A stretch of 64,000 bases of DNA from the NCBI GenBank assembly GCA_021789995.1, contig JAJYIQ010000002.1, forward strand, positions 1 to 64,000, given 5' to 3'. Below, in pieces: positions 50,546 through 59,648 of this stretch. Both the position numbers and the translations under genes were made by a program. The notes under the pieces are model-generated. The model saw only the letters and a list, made by a program, of their open reading frames with translations, ran no database searches and was not told where the DNA came from. Each line of letters starts with the position of its first letter. Positions within the stretch are counted from its first letter, which is position 1. Source of the DNA: a bacterium (lineage in GTDB: Bacteria > Patescibacteriota > Microgenomatia > UBA1406 > GWC2-37-13).

Positions 50546-52021
50546 ATGGATAAACTTAAAGAGGAATGCGGAGTTTTCGGCATTTATTGTCCGGGCGAAG
50601 ACGTGGCACGGATTAGTTTTTTCGGGCTTTACAGCCTGCAGCACCGTGGTCAGGAAGGGGCGGGAATCACCGTGTCCGACGGCAAAAAATTAAAGACAGT
50701 CAAAGGACTGGGATTGGTATCGTCGGTTTTTGACGAGGAAAAAATTGCTTCGCTAAAAGGCCATATCGCCATCGGTCATACCCGCTATTCGACGACCGGC
50801 GGCAATACCGCCAGCAACGTCCAGCCAATTGTTTTCAATTTACAAGCCGGAGAAGTGGCGATTGTCCATAATGGCAATATCGTTAACGCGGCCGAATTGG
50901 CCCAATCGTTGCCGGGTACCAGCTGGCAGTCGTCGACCGATACCGAAGTGATCGGCCGGGTAATTAATAATACACCGGGAAAAAACTGGGGTGAAAAAAT
51001 TACAAATGCCATCCCGCAGCTAAAAGGGGCATTTAGCATGGTGTTACTTACCCGCCAACAATTATTCGCTTTCCGCGACCCGTATGGTATTCGGCCGTTG
51101 ACTCTTGGTAAATTAAACGGCGGTTATGTCGTCGCTTCGGAAACTTGTGCTTTGGATACGGTTGGTGCCACTTATATCCGCGATATCAAACCCGGAGAAG
51201 TAATTTCCATCGGCCGCAATGGTTTGCAGGGGGAAGGCCAGATCAAATCGGCCAAAAAATCGTTTTGTTTATTTGAATATGTTTATCTCGGCCGGCCGGA
51301 CAGTATTTTCAATAAAGAATTGGTTCATCAGGTAAGGCAGCGGTCAGGCGAAATTCTGGCATATGAAGCGCCAGTTAACGCCGATATGGTGGTGGCCATT
51401 CCCGATTCCGGCACATCGGCAGCGATCGGTTATTCCAAAGCATCGAGCATTCCCTTTGGCGAAATCCTCATCAAAAACCGCTATATCGGCCGGACATTTA
51501 TCCAGCCGGAACAGCGGATACGGGAAATGGGAGTAAAGATTAAATTCAATCCGCTCAAAAAAATCGTCAAAGGCAAACGGATCGTCATTGTTGACGACTC
51601 GGTCGTCCGGGGGACGACAATTAAAAAAATTATCCAGGTGCTGCGAAACTGCGGGGCCAAAAAAATCCATATACGCGTTTGCTCTCCGCCCATTAAATAT
51701 TCCTGTTATTTCGGCGTCGATACTCCCAAACGGCAAAACCTGATTGCTTCGAAAAAAGAAGTCACCGAAATTAAAAAGTTTATTGGCGCCGACTCGCTGG
51801 AGTATTTAAGCCTGCCCGGATTGGTCCGGGCGACTAGGCAGAAAAAAAACGATTTGTGCACCGGCTGCTTTACCGGCCAATACCCGTTGATAATTGACAA
51901 TAAATTCACGAAAAATATTTTAGAACTGAAAAAAATCGCTGTCTCATTGGTCATACCTGAAGGAAAAATATCTCCGAAAAAAACGGTTACCGGTCGACGG
52001 TCCGGGGTTAAAAATTTTTAA
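50546..52021 (+). CDS. purF: Amidophosphoribosyltransferase
   Basis: The 491-residue product has the Ntn-type glutaminase domain with Cys8 as nucleophile after a short propeptide (MDKLKEECGVFGIYCPGEDV), LYSLQHRGQEGAGITV, GHTRYSTTGGNTASNVQPIV and VHNGNIVNA. A PRTase domain follows with MVVAIPDSGTSAAIGYSKAS and the PRPP site IVIVDDSVVRGTTIKKI. Cys residues in the C-terminal part (RVCSPPIKYSCYFGVD, LCTGCFTGQYP) match those that bind a [4Fe-4S] cluster in Bacillus-type PurF. It makes 5-phosphoribosylamine from PRPP and Gln, the first committed purine step. Other early genes (purD, N, L, Q, S) are absent from the window. Confidence 0.96.
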   Translation: MDKLKEECGVFGIYCPGEDVARISFFGLYSLQHRGQEGAGITVSDGKKLKTVKGLGLVSSVFDEEKIASLKGHIAIGHTRYSTTGGNTASNVQPIVFNLQAGEVAIVHNGNIVNAAELAQSLPGTSWQSSTDTEVIGRVINNTPGKNWGEKITNAIPQLKGAFSMVLLTRQQLFAFRDPYGIRPLTLGKLNGGYVVASETCALDTVGATYIRDIKPGEVISIGRNGLQGEGQIKSAKKSFCLFEYVYLGRPDSIFNKELVHQVRQRSGEILAYEAPVNADMVVAIPDSGTSAAIGYSKASSIPFGEILIKNRYIGRTFIQPEQRIREMGVKIKFNPLKKIVKGKRIVIVDDSVVRGTTIKKIIQVLRNCGAKKIHIRVCSPPIKYSCYFGVDTPKRQNLIASKKEVTEIKKFIGADSLEYLSLPGLVRATRQKKNDLCTGCFTGQYPLIIDNKFTKNILELKKIAVSLVIPEGKISPKKTVTGRRSGVKNF

Positions 52022-52042
52022 AAAATCGATAGTATACTTGTT

Positions 52043-52843
52043 ATGAGAATGCCTTATTTCAAGCGCAAATATGCGCCGGGGCCGCCGCACCAACTGGGAA
52101 AATACAACCTGTTATCATACAAAGAATCATTGCTGGCTATACAAATGGCTCTTCATGACGGCCGGATTTCATATGGTTTGCATGATCTGATGCGCGGTTT
52201 GCTCGCTCAGGGGTCGGTTGCCAATTTTCCGGCCGGGGAGGGGATCAATTATACATACCTTATTAAAAATACGCTTGATTCCAATACGGTTAAAAATTCC
52301 CTGATCGAACTCGGCAACCAGATTCCGGAAAAAGCGGACCTGATTTTCGGCATCCAGAATTCCGGAATTGTTCTCGCCAATGTTATCGGTTTTCATACGC
52401 GAAAACGGGTGGAAACGATTTTCAAAACAACGAAAGCCAATTACAAACATGATCCGGTTTTCGGCGTCGTCATTGATTCTTATACTCAAGGGGTAAAAAA
52501 TGTCTTATCGCTTGATCCGGTTTTATTCCAACGTTGGAAGCCGGCAAGCAGCCGCCGGGCGGTGCGGATCGCTTTTGTCGACGATATTTGCGATACCGGG
52601 ACACTGCTTTGCGCCGTTTCCGAATTGATGGAAAATATTTCCCGGCATCTTCATATCAATCTAAAAATCGTGAAGATGTTGACTCTTTTCGAAAAGACGC
52701 ATACCAATTCACGGATGCGGCTGAAAAAAGAAATCGGGATGAACCTTGTCAGTGTCGTCAAAATAGAAGATATGGGGCAAGATCCGCATTCATGGATAAA
52801 AATCAAAGGTATTGATAAAGCATTATCTTTTGCCCGTTTATGA
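52043..52843 (+). CDS. Type I phosphoribosyltransferase-like protein with intact PRPP motif
   Basis: The 266-residue product has a clear PRPP motif, VRIAFVDDICDTGTLLCAVS (about residues 178-197), and a pyrophosphate-loop-like DLIFGIQNSGIVLANVIGFH. The N-terminal 90 residues (with ISYGLHDLMRGLLAQG) are not typical of any PRTase I know. The base specificity is not recognisable. It sits between purF and the purP remnant; its stop overlaps the remnant's ATG by four bases. A role in purine salvage or nucleotide-dependent regulation is possible. Confidence 0.7.
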   Translation: MRMPYFKRKYAPGPPHQLGKYNLLSYKESLLAIQMALHDGRISYGLHDLMRGLLAQGSVANFPAGEGINYTYLIKNTLDSNTVKNSLIELGNQIPEKADLIFGIQNSGIVLANVIGFHTRKRVETIFKTTKANYKHDPVFGVVIDSYTQGVKNVLSLDPVLFQRWKPASSRRAVRIAFVDDICDTGTLLCAVSELMENISRHLHINLKIVKMLTLFEKTHTNSRMRLKKEIGMNLVSVVKIEDMGQDPHSWIKIKGIDKALSFARL

Positions 52844-52962
52844 AAAAATACACTATTGCCACTTTGGGTAGCCATAGCGCTTTACAAATATTAAAAGGCG
52901 CAGCCGATGAAGGTTTTCGGACAAATGTTCTTAAAAGTTTTACGACTTCATCACGATCGTAG
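52840..52962 (+). pseudogene. purP: purP (formate-dependent IMP-pathway ligase) remnant, N-terminus only
   Basis: The frame begins MKKYTIATLGSHSALQILKG and continues AADEGFRTNVL before an unrelated tail and TAG. The 'IATLGSHSAL.IL.GA.DEGF' block is the conserved start of PurP, the ATP-grasp enzyme that formylates AICAR in archaea and some other lineages. The remaining 300 or more residues are absent; purM starts 10 bases later. The ATGA overlap with the upstream PRTase gene shows that the original operon junction is intact. The break falls near codon 31. Confidence 0.75.
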
Positions 52963-52972
52963 TCCAGTCGTT

Positions 52973-54079
52973 ATGAGAAAAAAAAAGATCACTTACGAAC
53001 AGGTAGGGGATAATTATGAAACAAAGGATCCGGTAAAAAAATTATTCCAGTCGGCGGCGAAAACAACGGCCGTTAATTTGAAAAAAAACGGATACGCCGA
53101 AATGGCCAATTCCCGGGGTGAGTCGGCATATGTTTGGAAACAGGGAAATGTATATATGGCTTCCGTCATTGAAGGATTGGGCACAAAAAATCTGATCGCC
53201 GATGCCACCAGAAAAATTACCGGCAAGACGTATTACGATATTATCGGTCATGATACGGTAGCGACGATTATTAACGATTTGTCGACGGTCGGGGCCCAAC
53301 CACTGGTTATCCATGCCTATTGGGCGATTGAGGATAACGACTGGCTTTATGACCGTCGGCGGATGACCGATTTAATTAACGGTTGGAAAGGTGCCTGCGA
53401 CCTGGCCGGTGTATCATGGGGCGGAGGAGAAACAGCGACAATGAAACAGGTGATGTGCCCCGGCACGGCCGAACTGGCCGGATCGGCAATCGGAATAATT
53501 TACAATAAAAACAGATTCCTCAATGACCGGAATTTAAAATCGGGAGACCGGATTATTTTACTCAAAAGCAACGGCGTCAACGCCAACGGTATTTCATTGA
53601 CCCGGGCTATCGCCAAAAAATTGCCAAAAGGGTACGGTACCAAATTAGCCGACGGCCGGATATACGGCGAAGCCCTTTTGACCAAAACTAATATTTATGC
53701 CAAATTAATACAACAGTTACTAAATAACAATATAAATATACATTATATTAGTAATATTACCGGGCATGGTTTAAGGAAAATCATGCGGGCGAAACAAAAT
53801 TTCCGTTATGTCATCGAAAAAATCCTTGATCCGCCGGAAATTTTTTTGTTTATCCAAAAACACGCCGGTCTTAATGATGAAGAAATGTACGGTACATACA
53901 ACATGGGAATGGATTATGCAATTTTTCTGCCTGAAAAAGACATAAAAAAAATGCAGACGATTGTGAAACAAAACGGGTTTCAAAGTATTGACGCAGGGTA
54001 TGTGGAGAAAGGAAATCGTCAGGTCATTATTCAGCCAAAAAATCTTACGTTTAAAGGAGAGGCTTTAGATCTTCGTTAA
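52973..54079 (+). CDS. purM: PurM-like protein (phosphoribosylaminoimidazole synthetase family)
   Basis: From ATG 52973 the 368-residue product shows the PurM/PurL fold: ITYEQVGDNYETKDPVKKLF at the start, VIEGLGTKNLIAD (ATP site, cf. 'DGVGTK'), DIIGHDTVATIINDLSTVGA, CDLAGVSWGGGETATM, ELAGSAIGIIYN, and late GHGLRKIMRAKQNFRYVIEK. It would convert FGAM to AIR. Differences from standard PurM (GLGTK, ISNITGHGLRK instead of ITHITGGG) suggest a diverged branch, so substrate identity is probable rather than sure. Upstream in-frame ATGs lie within the purP remnant. Confidence 0.82.
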   Translation: MRKKKITYEQVGDNYETKDPVKKLFQSAAKTTAVNLKKNGYAEMANSRGESAYVWKQGNVYMASVIEGLGTKNLIADATRKITGKTYYDIIGHDTVATIINDLSTVGAQPLVIHAYWAIEDNDWLYDRRRMTDLINGWKGACDLAGVSWGGGETATMKQVMCPGTAELAGSAIGIIYNKNRFLNDRNLKSGDRIILLKSNGVNANGISLTRAIAKKLPKGYGTKLADGRIYGEALLTKTNIYAKLIQQLLNNNINIHYISNITGHGLRKIMRAKQNFRYVIEKILDPPEIFLFIQKHAGLNDEEMYGTYNMGMDYAIFLPEKDIKKMQTIVKQNGFQSIDAGYVEKGNRQVIIQPKNLTFKGEALDLR

Positions 54080-54081
54080 TG

Positions 54082-54164
54082 TGGGTGAGGAGGGAGTCGA
54101 ACCCTCACGGCCGTGAGGCCATTAGTTTTTGAGACTAACCTGTATGCCATTCCAGCACTCACCC
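54082..54164 (-). tRNA. tRNA-Leu (CAA)
   Basis: On the minus strand the acceptor GGGTGAG pairs with CTCACCC. The anticodon stem TTAGT/ACTAA encloses CTCAAAA (anticodon CAA). A long variable arm is present, as expected for class II tRNAs, and the T arm is GAGGG-TTCGACT-CCCTC. CCA is not encoded. It lies three bases after the purM stop, on the opposite strand. Confidence 0.94.
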
Positions 54165-54213
54165 AAACTTAACAGAAATTATATCAAAAACCAATCTGAT
54201 ATTGTTTTATATA

Positions 54214-54242
54214 TTGACAATAAATAATTTTTTATTTAGTAT
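54214..54242 (+). promoter_or_regulatory. Promoter of the pyrimidine operon
   Basis: A perfect TTGACA (54214-54219), a 17-bp spacer and TAGTAT (54237-54242) precede pyrB. The predicted transcript starts near 54249 and has a leader of about 90 bases, much longer than for most genes here, which suggests control within the leader. Confidence 0.65.
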
Positions 54243-54284
54243 TTTTAGCTAGGATGAAAATTAAGAAGTTTAAAAATTTAAATT

Positions 54285-54314
54285 AAAAATGGGGCAATGA
54301 CCCCATTTTTTTTT
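54285..54314 (+). terminator. Intrinsic terminator in the pyrB leader (candidate attenuator)
   Basis: AAAAATGGGG-CAATGA-CCCCATTTTT with nine T residues (54285-54314) lies between the promoter (54214-54242) and the pyrB ATG (54341). It would stop transcripts before pyrB unless bypassed. A short frame in the leader (MKIKKFKNLN-stop, ATG at 54254) ends just before the hairpin and could couple ribosome position to termination. No PyrR-binding consensus is recognised. Confidence 0.6.
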
Positions 54315-54340
54315 GTCCAATTATCAATTTTTAGACATAT

Positions 54341-55279
54341 ATGAAAAAAAATATTCTGAAAGGTAATGATCTGATTTCCATCGACCAGTTGGATAAAAAT
54401 ATTATCCTGTCCATTTTCAAAACGGCTGATAAAATCAAAAAAATCAAGCCTAAAAAGGCACTGAACATTTTAAAAGGGAAAGTGGTAGCGTTATTATTTT
54501 TTGAACCGTCGACACGGACTTTTTCCTCCCATTGCGTTGCCGTAAAAAGACTGGGCGGACAGACCATCGAACATCAAAATCCAATGCAGACATCATCGGT
54601 GGTTAAGGGGGAAACGATTGAGGATATGATAAAAATTATGGAGCAGTATAGTGATGCAATTGTCATCCGTCATCCGGTCGCCGGGACGGCGCAAATATGC
54701 GCCAAAACCGCCGGAATTCCCATCGTTAATGCCGGTGACGGTATCGGGGAACATCCGACTCAAGCCCTTTTGGATATGTATACCATTTACGAAAAGTTTA
54801 AAACACTGGATGGCATAAAAGGATTAATGGTTGGTGATTTGTTAAATGGCCGGACTATTCATTCACTGCTTAAAGGGTTATCGTTTTTTAAGAACAGCAT
54901 AATTTATCTTCTGTCACCCAAAGTTCTCCGATTATCCAAAAAAGAGTTAGACGAATTCTGCCGACGGGGAATTAAGTTAATTGAGATTAATAATCTCAAC
55001 GACATTCCGCCGGATCTGCATTTTTGGTATTGGACTCGGGTGCAAAAGGAAAGATTTTCCGATAAAAACGAATACGAAAAATTAAAACTAAGCTTTATCC
55101 TTAGCAAGGATTTGGTCGACAGGAAAGCCGGTAAAAAAACGCTACTGATGCATCCGCTGCCGCGTGTCGGTGAAATTAAAACGGAAGTGGACAATGATCC
55201 GCGGGCGGTATACCTGACGACACAGGCGAAAAACGGAATGTATGTGAGAATGGCGTTGTTAAAGATGATACTGGAATAA
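54341..55279 (+). CDS. pyrB: Aspartate carbamoyltransferase catalytic chain
   Basis: The 312-residue product has the carbamoyl-phosphate signature FFEPSTRTFSSHCVAVKRLG (about residues 49-68), the HPVAGTAQICAK region (cf. HP..G), NAGDGIGEHPTQALLDMYTI, and the aspartate-side HPLPRVGEIKTEVDNDPRAVY near the end. The catalytic Arg, His, Gln and Lys positions are recognisable. No pyrI gene is adjacent. It condenses carbamoyl phosphate with Asp. It is the first gene of the pyr operon, behind a candidate attenuator. Confidence 0.95.
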   Translation: MKKNILKGNDLISIDQLDKNIILSIFKTADKIKKIKPKKALNILKGKVVALLFFEPSTRTFSSHCVAVKRLGGQTIEHQNPMQTSSVVKGETIEDMIKIMEQYSDAIVIRHPVAGTAQICAKTAGIPIVNAGDGIGEHPTQALLDMYTIYEKFKTLDGIKGLMVGDLLNGRTIHSLLKGLSFFKNSIIYLLSPKVLRLSKKELDEFCRRGIKLIEINNLNDIPPDLHFWYWTRVQKERFSDKNEYEKLKLSFILSKDLVDRKAGKKTLLMHPLPRVGEIKTEVDNDPRAVYLTTQAKNGMYVRMALLKMILE

Positions 55280-55282
55280 ATT

Positions 55283-55312
55283 CAAATCACAGTAATAAAC
55301 TGTTTTGTGATT
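55283..55312 (+). other. Small hairpin between pyrB and carA
   Basis: AAATCACA and TGTGATTT form a perfect 8-bp stem with a 14-base loop, ending five bases before the carA ATG (55317). No T-run follows. It may affect RNA stability or carA translation, or be incidental. Confidence 0.35.
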
Positions 55313-55316
55313 TATT

Positions 55317-56357
55317 ATGCAAGGTAAACTAATCTTAAAAGACGGCAGTAAATTTACGGGCGAATCGTTCGGATATGAACGTTCAACAGCCGGCGAAGTC
55401 GTTTTTTCCACCGGCATGGTCGGCTATCCCGAATCCCTGACCGATCCGTCATATATTGGCCAGATACTGATCCTTACCTATCCGCTTATCGGCAACTACG
55501 GCGTTCCCGATAAAAAATATTGGGAATCAGCCGGCCTAAAAATACTTGGCTTGATTGTTTCCAGTTATATCGATACGCCGTCACACCACAATAGTCAAGG
55601 GAAATTGGCTGCCTGGTTGAAAAAAGAGAAAGTTCCCGCTCTGGAAATTAAAGATACCCGTTATTTGGTACAGAAAATCCGGGAACAGGGGGCGATGCTT
55701 GGAAAAATAGTTTTTGGTAAAGACATTTCTTTTTACGATCCCAACAAAGAAAATCTATTATTGAAATCATCACCGGAAAAAATCAAATATGAAGGCGTCG
55801 GTAAAAAAACAGTCCTCATCGTCGATTGCGGCGGAAAAAGAAACATTACACGAAATTTTCTGCAAAAGAATGTAAAAGTAATTACCGTCCCCTGGGATTA
55901 CGACCCGTTTATCCATCCGCCGGCTGGCGGAAAATTTGATGCTTTGGTAATTTCCAATGGTCCGGGCGATCCAAAGTTTGCCGGTGAAACAATTAAGATC
56001 GCTAAAAAATCGCTTGCCAATAAAATTCCTACTTTCGGCGTTTGTCTCGGCCATCAGATTCTGGCCTTGGCCGCGGGCGGTGATACCTACAAGCTGAAAT
56101 TCGGCCATCGGGGGCAAAACCAGCCGTGCGTTTTGGCCGACAGTCCGCGATGTTATTTGACGACCCAAAATCATGGCTTTGCCGTTGGTGAAATACCGCC
56201 GGGATTCCAAACATGGTTTGCCAATGCCAATGACGGTACCAACGAAGGAATAATTCATACGAAATATCCGTTTATGTCCGTTCAGTTCCATCCGGAAGTG
56301 ACGCCGGGGCCGATGGATACGGAATGGGTGTTTGACTATTTTTTGGAAAGAATATGA
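55317..56357 (+). CDS. carA: Carbamoyl-phosphate synthase small chain
   Basis: The 346-residue product has the CarA N-terminal domain (LILKDGSKFTGESFGYERST, VFSTGMVGYPESLTDPSYIG) and a class I glutaminase. The nucleophile is Cys in PTFGVCLGHQILALAAG, and catalytic His/Glu are in SVQFHPEVTPGPMDT; LTTQNHGFAV is also present. It delivers ammonia from Gln to CarB. carB follows after a repeat-containing gap of about 85 bases. Confidence 0.96.
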   Translation: MQGKLILKDGSKFTGESFGYERSTAGEVVFSTGMVGYPESLTDPSYIGQILILTYPLIGNYGVPDKKYWESAGLKILGLIVSSYIDTPSHHNSQGKLAAWLKKEKVPALEIKDTRYLVQKIREQGAMLGKIVFGKDISFYDPNKENLLLKSSPEKIKYEGVGKKTVLIVDCGGKRNITRNFLQKNVKVITVPWDYDPFIHPPAGGKFDALVISNGPGDPKFAGETIKIAKKSLANKIPTFGVCLGHQILALAAGGDTYKLKFGHRGQNQPCVLADSPRCYLTTQNHGFAVGEIPPGFQTWFANANDGTNEGIIHTKYPFMSVQFHPEVTPGPMDTEWVFDYFLERI

Positions 56358-56391
56358 TATGAATGATGCTAATACTCATCACGAAGGCAGA

Positions 56392-56439
56392 ATTAGCATA
56401 TTCGCATTATTAGCATCTATTCGTAGATTCGTATCATAT
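56392..56439 (+). repeat. Dispersed promoter-proximal repeat, copy 2
   Basis: ATTAGCATATTCGCATTATT, then AGCATCTATTCGTAGATTCG and TATCATAT, closely matches 10930-10987 apart from a shorter middle. It ends three bases before the carB ATG at 56442. Confidence 0.7.
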
Positions 56440-56441
56440 TT

Positions 56442-59400
56442 ATGAGAAAATTTATGAGAAAAGTATTAATTCTCGGTTCCGGGGCATTGAAAATCGGCGA
56501 GGCCGGTGAGTTTGATTATTCCGGTTCGCAAGCGATCAAAGCTTTTAAGGAGGAGGGGATCAAGACCGTGCTTGTCAATCCCAACATCGCTACTTTCCAG
56601 ACATCGGAATTTTTAGCCGACGAAATTTATTTCCTGCCGGTAAATCCGGACTTTGTCGAAAAAGTGATTGCCAAGGAAAAACCGGACGCCATCTCCATTT
56701 CCTTCGGCGGCCAGACGGCCTTAAATTGCGGTATGGAGCTGTATAGAAGAGGAATATTAAAAAAATACGGCATCCGGGTACTGGGAACGCCGATTGAATC
56801 GGTGATCTTATCGGAGGACCGGCAGGCGTTTGCCGACCATCTGAAAAAAATCGGGATTCCGGTACCCATAAGCCGGGCGACAACATCATTAAAAGAATCA
56901 TTAACCATTGCCAAAGAGATCGGCTATCCGGTGATGGTCCGGGCCGGATACGCCCTTGGCGGCCAGAAGTCGGGGATTGCCCGTAACGAAAAGGAACTGG
57001 AGAGAATCGCGGCCGATGCATTATCTTTTTCCCGGCAGGTCCTGATCGAAAAATATCTCCATCATTATAAAGAGATCGAGTACGAAATCGTCCGGGATGC
57101 GGCGGATAATTGCGTGGCAATCTGCAACATGGAAAATATGGATCCGTTAGGCATCCATACCGGGGAGTCGATTGTTGTTGCTCCCAGCCAGACTTTGACC
57201 AATTACGAATATCACAGTTTAAGAAAAGTGGCAATTGATATTGTCCGCAGTTTGAAAGTGGTTGGCGAATGCAATGTCCAGTTTGCCCTTAATCCCCGAC
57301 AATCCGAATATTATGTCATTGAAATGAATGCCCGGCTGTCCCGGTCATCCGCCCTGGCTTCCAAAGCCACCGGTTATCCGTTGGCATATGTTGCCGCCAA
57401 ACTGGCTTTTGGCCGAAATCTGATGAATATTAAAAACCAGGTGACGAAGGTGACTCAATCTTTTTTTGAGCCGGCCCTCGATTATCTGGTTGTCAAAATT
57501 CCCCGTTGGGATCTGGAAAAATTCCAGGGTGTCGAGGAAAAAATCGGCAGCAGTATGAAATCGGTCGGTGAGGTGATGGCGATCGGGCGGACTTTTGAGG
57601 AAGCGATCCAGAAAGCCGTCCGGATGCTGGACATCGGCGTACAGGGAGTAACAGACAATAGCATGTTGGCAGGGGCAGGAGGTGACCTGTCCGTCCATTA
57701 CATTAAAACGCCGACACCAAAACGGCTGTTTGCCATTGCCGAAGGTTTAAAAAAGGGGATGAGCGTCAAAAAAATATATAACGTTACCGGTATCGACCCT
57801 TGGTATTTATACCGGCTGAAAAATATTGTCAATGCGGAAAAATCAATTGTACGGGCGAATTTAAATTCATCCCTACTGTTACGTCTTAAACAATTGGGAT
57901 TTTCCGACAAACGGATCGGCGAGTTAACCGGTAATCCGGAATTCATAATTCGTAATTTAAGAATTAAAAATAAAATCGTTCCTTCAATTTTTCAAATCGA
58001 TACTCTGGCGGGCGAAGTGCCGGCAAAAACCAACTATTTATATACGACATATAACGGTAATCATCATGATGTCAAACCACTGGGAAAAAGGGCTGTAATT
58101 GTTTTGGGTTCGGGGACGTACCGCATCGGCAGTTCGGTCGAATTCGACTGGTCCTGCGTCAATTCCGCCATTAGTTTAAGAAAATACCGGCGGTTATCAA
58201 TCATCATCAATTGTAACCCGGAAACCGTTTCCACCGATTATGACATTTCCGACCGTTTATATTTTGAAGAATTAAGTCTGGAGAAAGTACTCGATATTTA
58301 TGAATTCGAAAATCCGGAAGGCGTCATCGTTGCGGTCGGCGGACAGACGCCGAATAATCTGGCTCTGCCACTCGACCGGCAAAATGTCAATATTTTAGGG
58401 ACAACAACCATCGATATTGACCGGGCCGAGGACCGCAATAAATTCTCCCGGCTGCTTGACAGTCTGCAAATTCCCCAGCCGTCATGGAAGGCGTTTACCA
58501 ATATCAAGGAAGCAGGGCAGTTTGCTGCCGCGGTTGGTTACCCGGTGCTTATCCGGCCGTCATATGTTCTTTCCGGCCGGGCGATGACTGTTTGTTACAA
58601 CCGGGAGGAATTAAAGCGCTACATCAATGCCGCCGTTGTCATTAATAAAAACCATCCGGTGACTATTTCCAAATTTATCGCCGAAGCCAAAGAAATCGAA
58701 TTTGACGCGGTCGCCCAAAAAGGCGATATAAAAGTTTATGCCATTTCCGAGCATATCGAACACGCCGGTGTCCATTCCGGCGACGCTTCCATTGTTTACC
58801 CGCCGCAAAAGGTCTATATTCTGACAGAAAAAAGGATTATCAAAATTGCCGAAAAACTGGCGGAAGCATTGCATATTACCGGGCCGTTCAATATCCAATT
58901 CTTAGCCAAGGAAAATGATGTTTATGTCATCGAAATCAATTTGCGCGCTTCCCGAACACTGCCTTTTATTTCCAAAGCGACCGGTGTCAATTTTGCCCAG
59001 CTTTTCATCGATTGTCTGTATCGGCCGGTTAAGGCAATCAATCTGGAATATCCCGATTATTCTTTGGTAAAAGTGCCGCAATTTTCTTTTGCACGGTTAA
59101 ACGGTGCCGATCCGATCATGCGGGTGGAAATGGCTTCGACCGGCGAGGTAGCCTGCCTCGGAAATTATTTTGAAGGGGCATTTTTAAAAGCGATTTATGC
59201 CACCGGAATAAAAATCAATAAAAAAAGCGCACTGTTGTCAATTGGCGGCATTGTCAATAAGAAAAAATTCCTCGAATCGGCCCGGCTTCTCACCCTTATG
59301 AATTATCAATTATATGCGACCGGCAGAACCTGTCAGTTTTTGCGCGAAAACGGAATTGATGCCTGTTTTGTTTACAAAGAATACGAAAAGAAAAACCCGA

Positions 59401-59648
59401 CCGTCACCAAGCTTATTAGCGACAAAATTGTTTCGCTGGTTATTAATTTAAGCGAAATTGAAGAGGGTGAGGGAAGAAGTTTTACCAAACAACTGACCGA
59501 TGGTTATGCTATCCGCCGGGCGGCCACCGACAATAATATTCCGCTTTTTACCGATCTGAACAAAGCAGTTTTTTTCATCCATGCCCTAAACGAGTACCAG
59601 ATTAAAGAATTAAAAGTTCGCTCATGGAAAGAATATCTCAATGATTAG
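56442..59648 (+). CDS. carB: Carbamoyl-phosphate synthase large chain
   Basis: The 1068-residue product is a full-length CarB. It contains two homologous ATP-grasp halves (first about 1-400, with RKVLILGSGALKIGEAGEFD and AGYALGGQKSGIARNEKEL; second about 545-930, with VIVLGSGTYRIGSSVEFDW and SYVLSGRAMTVCYN). An oligomerisation segment and a C-terminal MGS-like allosteric domain (about 935-1068) complete it. ENMDPLGIHTGESIVVAPSQ carries the carboxyphosphate-site residues. Met5 (56454) is an equally good start. It makes carbamoyl phosphate. Its last eight bases overlap pyrC. Confidence 0.97.
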   Translation: MRKFMRKVLILGSGALKIGEAGEFDYSGSQAIKAFKEEGIKTVLVNPNIATFQTSEFLADEIYFLPVNPDFVEKVIAKEKPDAISISFGGQTALNCGMELYRRGILKKYGIRVLGTPIESVILSEDRQAFADHLKKIGIPVPISRATTSLKESLTIAKEIGYPVMVRAGYALGGQKSGIARNEKELERIAADALSFSRQVLIEKYLHHYKEIEYEIVRDAADNCVAICNMENMDPLGIHTGESIVVAPSQTLTNYEYHSLRKVAIDIVRSLKVVGECNVQFALNPRQSEYYVIEMNARLSRSSALASKATGYPLAYVAAKLAFGRNLMNIKNQVTKVTQSFFEPALDYLVVKIPRWDLEKFQGVEEKIGSSMKSVGEVMAIGRTFEEAIQKAVRMLDIGVQGVTDNSMLAGAGGDLSVHYIKTPTPKRLFAIAEGLKKGMSVKKIYNVTGIDPWYLYRLKNIVNAEKSIVRANLNSSLLLRLKQLGFSDKRIGELTGNPEFIIRNLRIKNKIVPSIFQIDTLAGEVPAKTNYLYTTYNGNHHDVKPLGKRAVIVLGSGTYRIGSSVEFDWSCVNSAISLRKYRRLSIIINCNPETVSTDYDISDRLYFEELSLEKVLDIYEFENPEGVIVAVGGQTPNNLALPLDRQNVNILGTTTIDIDRAEDRNKFSRLLDSLQIPQPSWKAFTNIKEAGQFAAAVGYPVLIRPSYVLSGRAMTVCYNREELKRYINAAVVINKNHPVTISKFIAEAKEIEFDAVAQKGDIKVYAISEHIEHAGVHSGDASIVYPPQKVYILTEKRIIKIAEKLAEALHITGPFNIQFLAKENDVYVIEINLRASRTLPFISKATGVNFAQLFIDCLYRPVKAINLEYPDYSLVKVPQFSFARLNGADPIMRVEMASTGEVACLGNYFEGAFLKAIYATGIKINKKSALLSIGGIVNKKKFLESARLLTLMNYQLYATGRTCQFLRENGIDACFVYKEYEKKNPTVTKLISDKIVSLVINLSEIEEGEGRSFTKQLTDGYAIRRAATDNNIPLFTDLNKAVFFIHALNEYQIKELKVRSWKEYLND

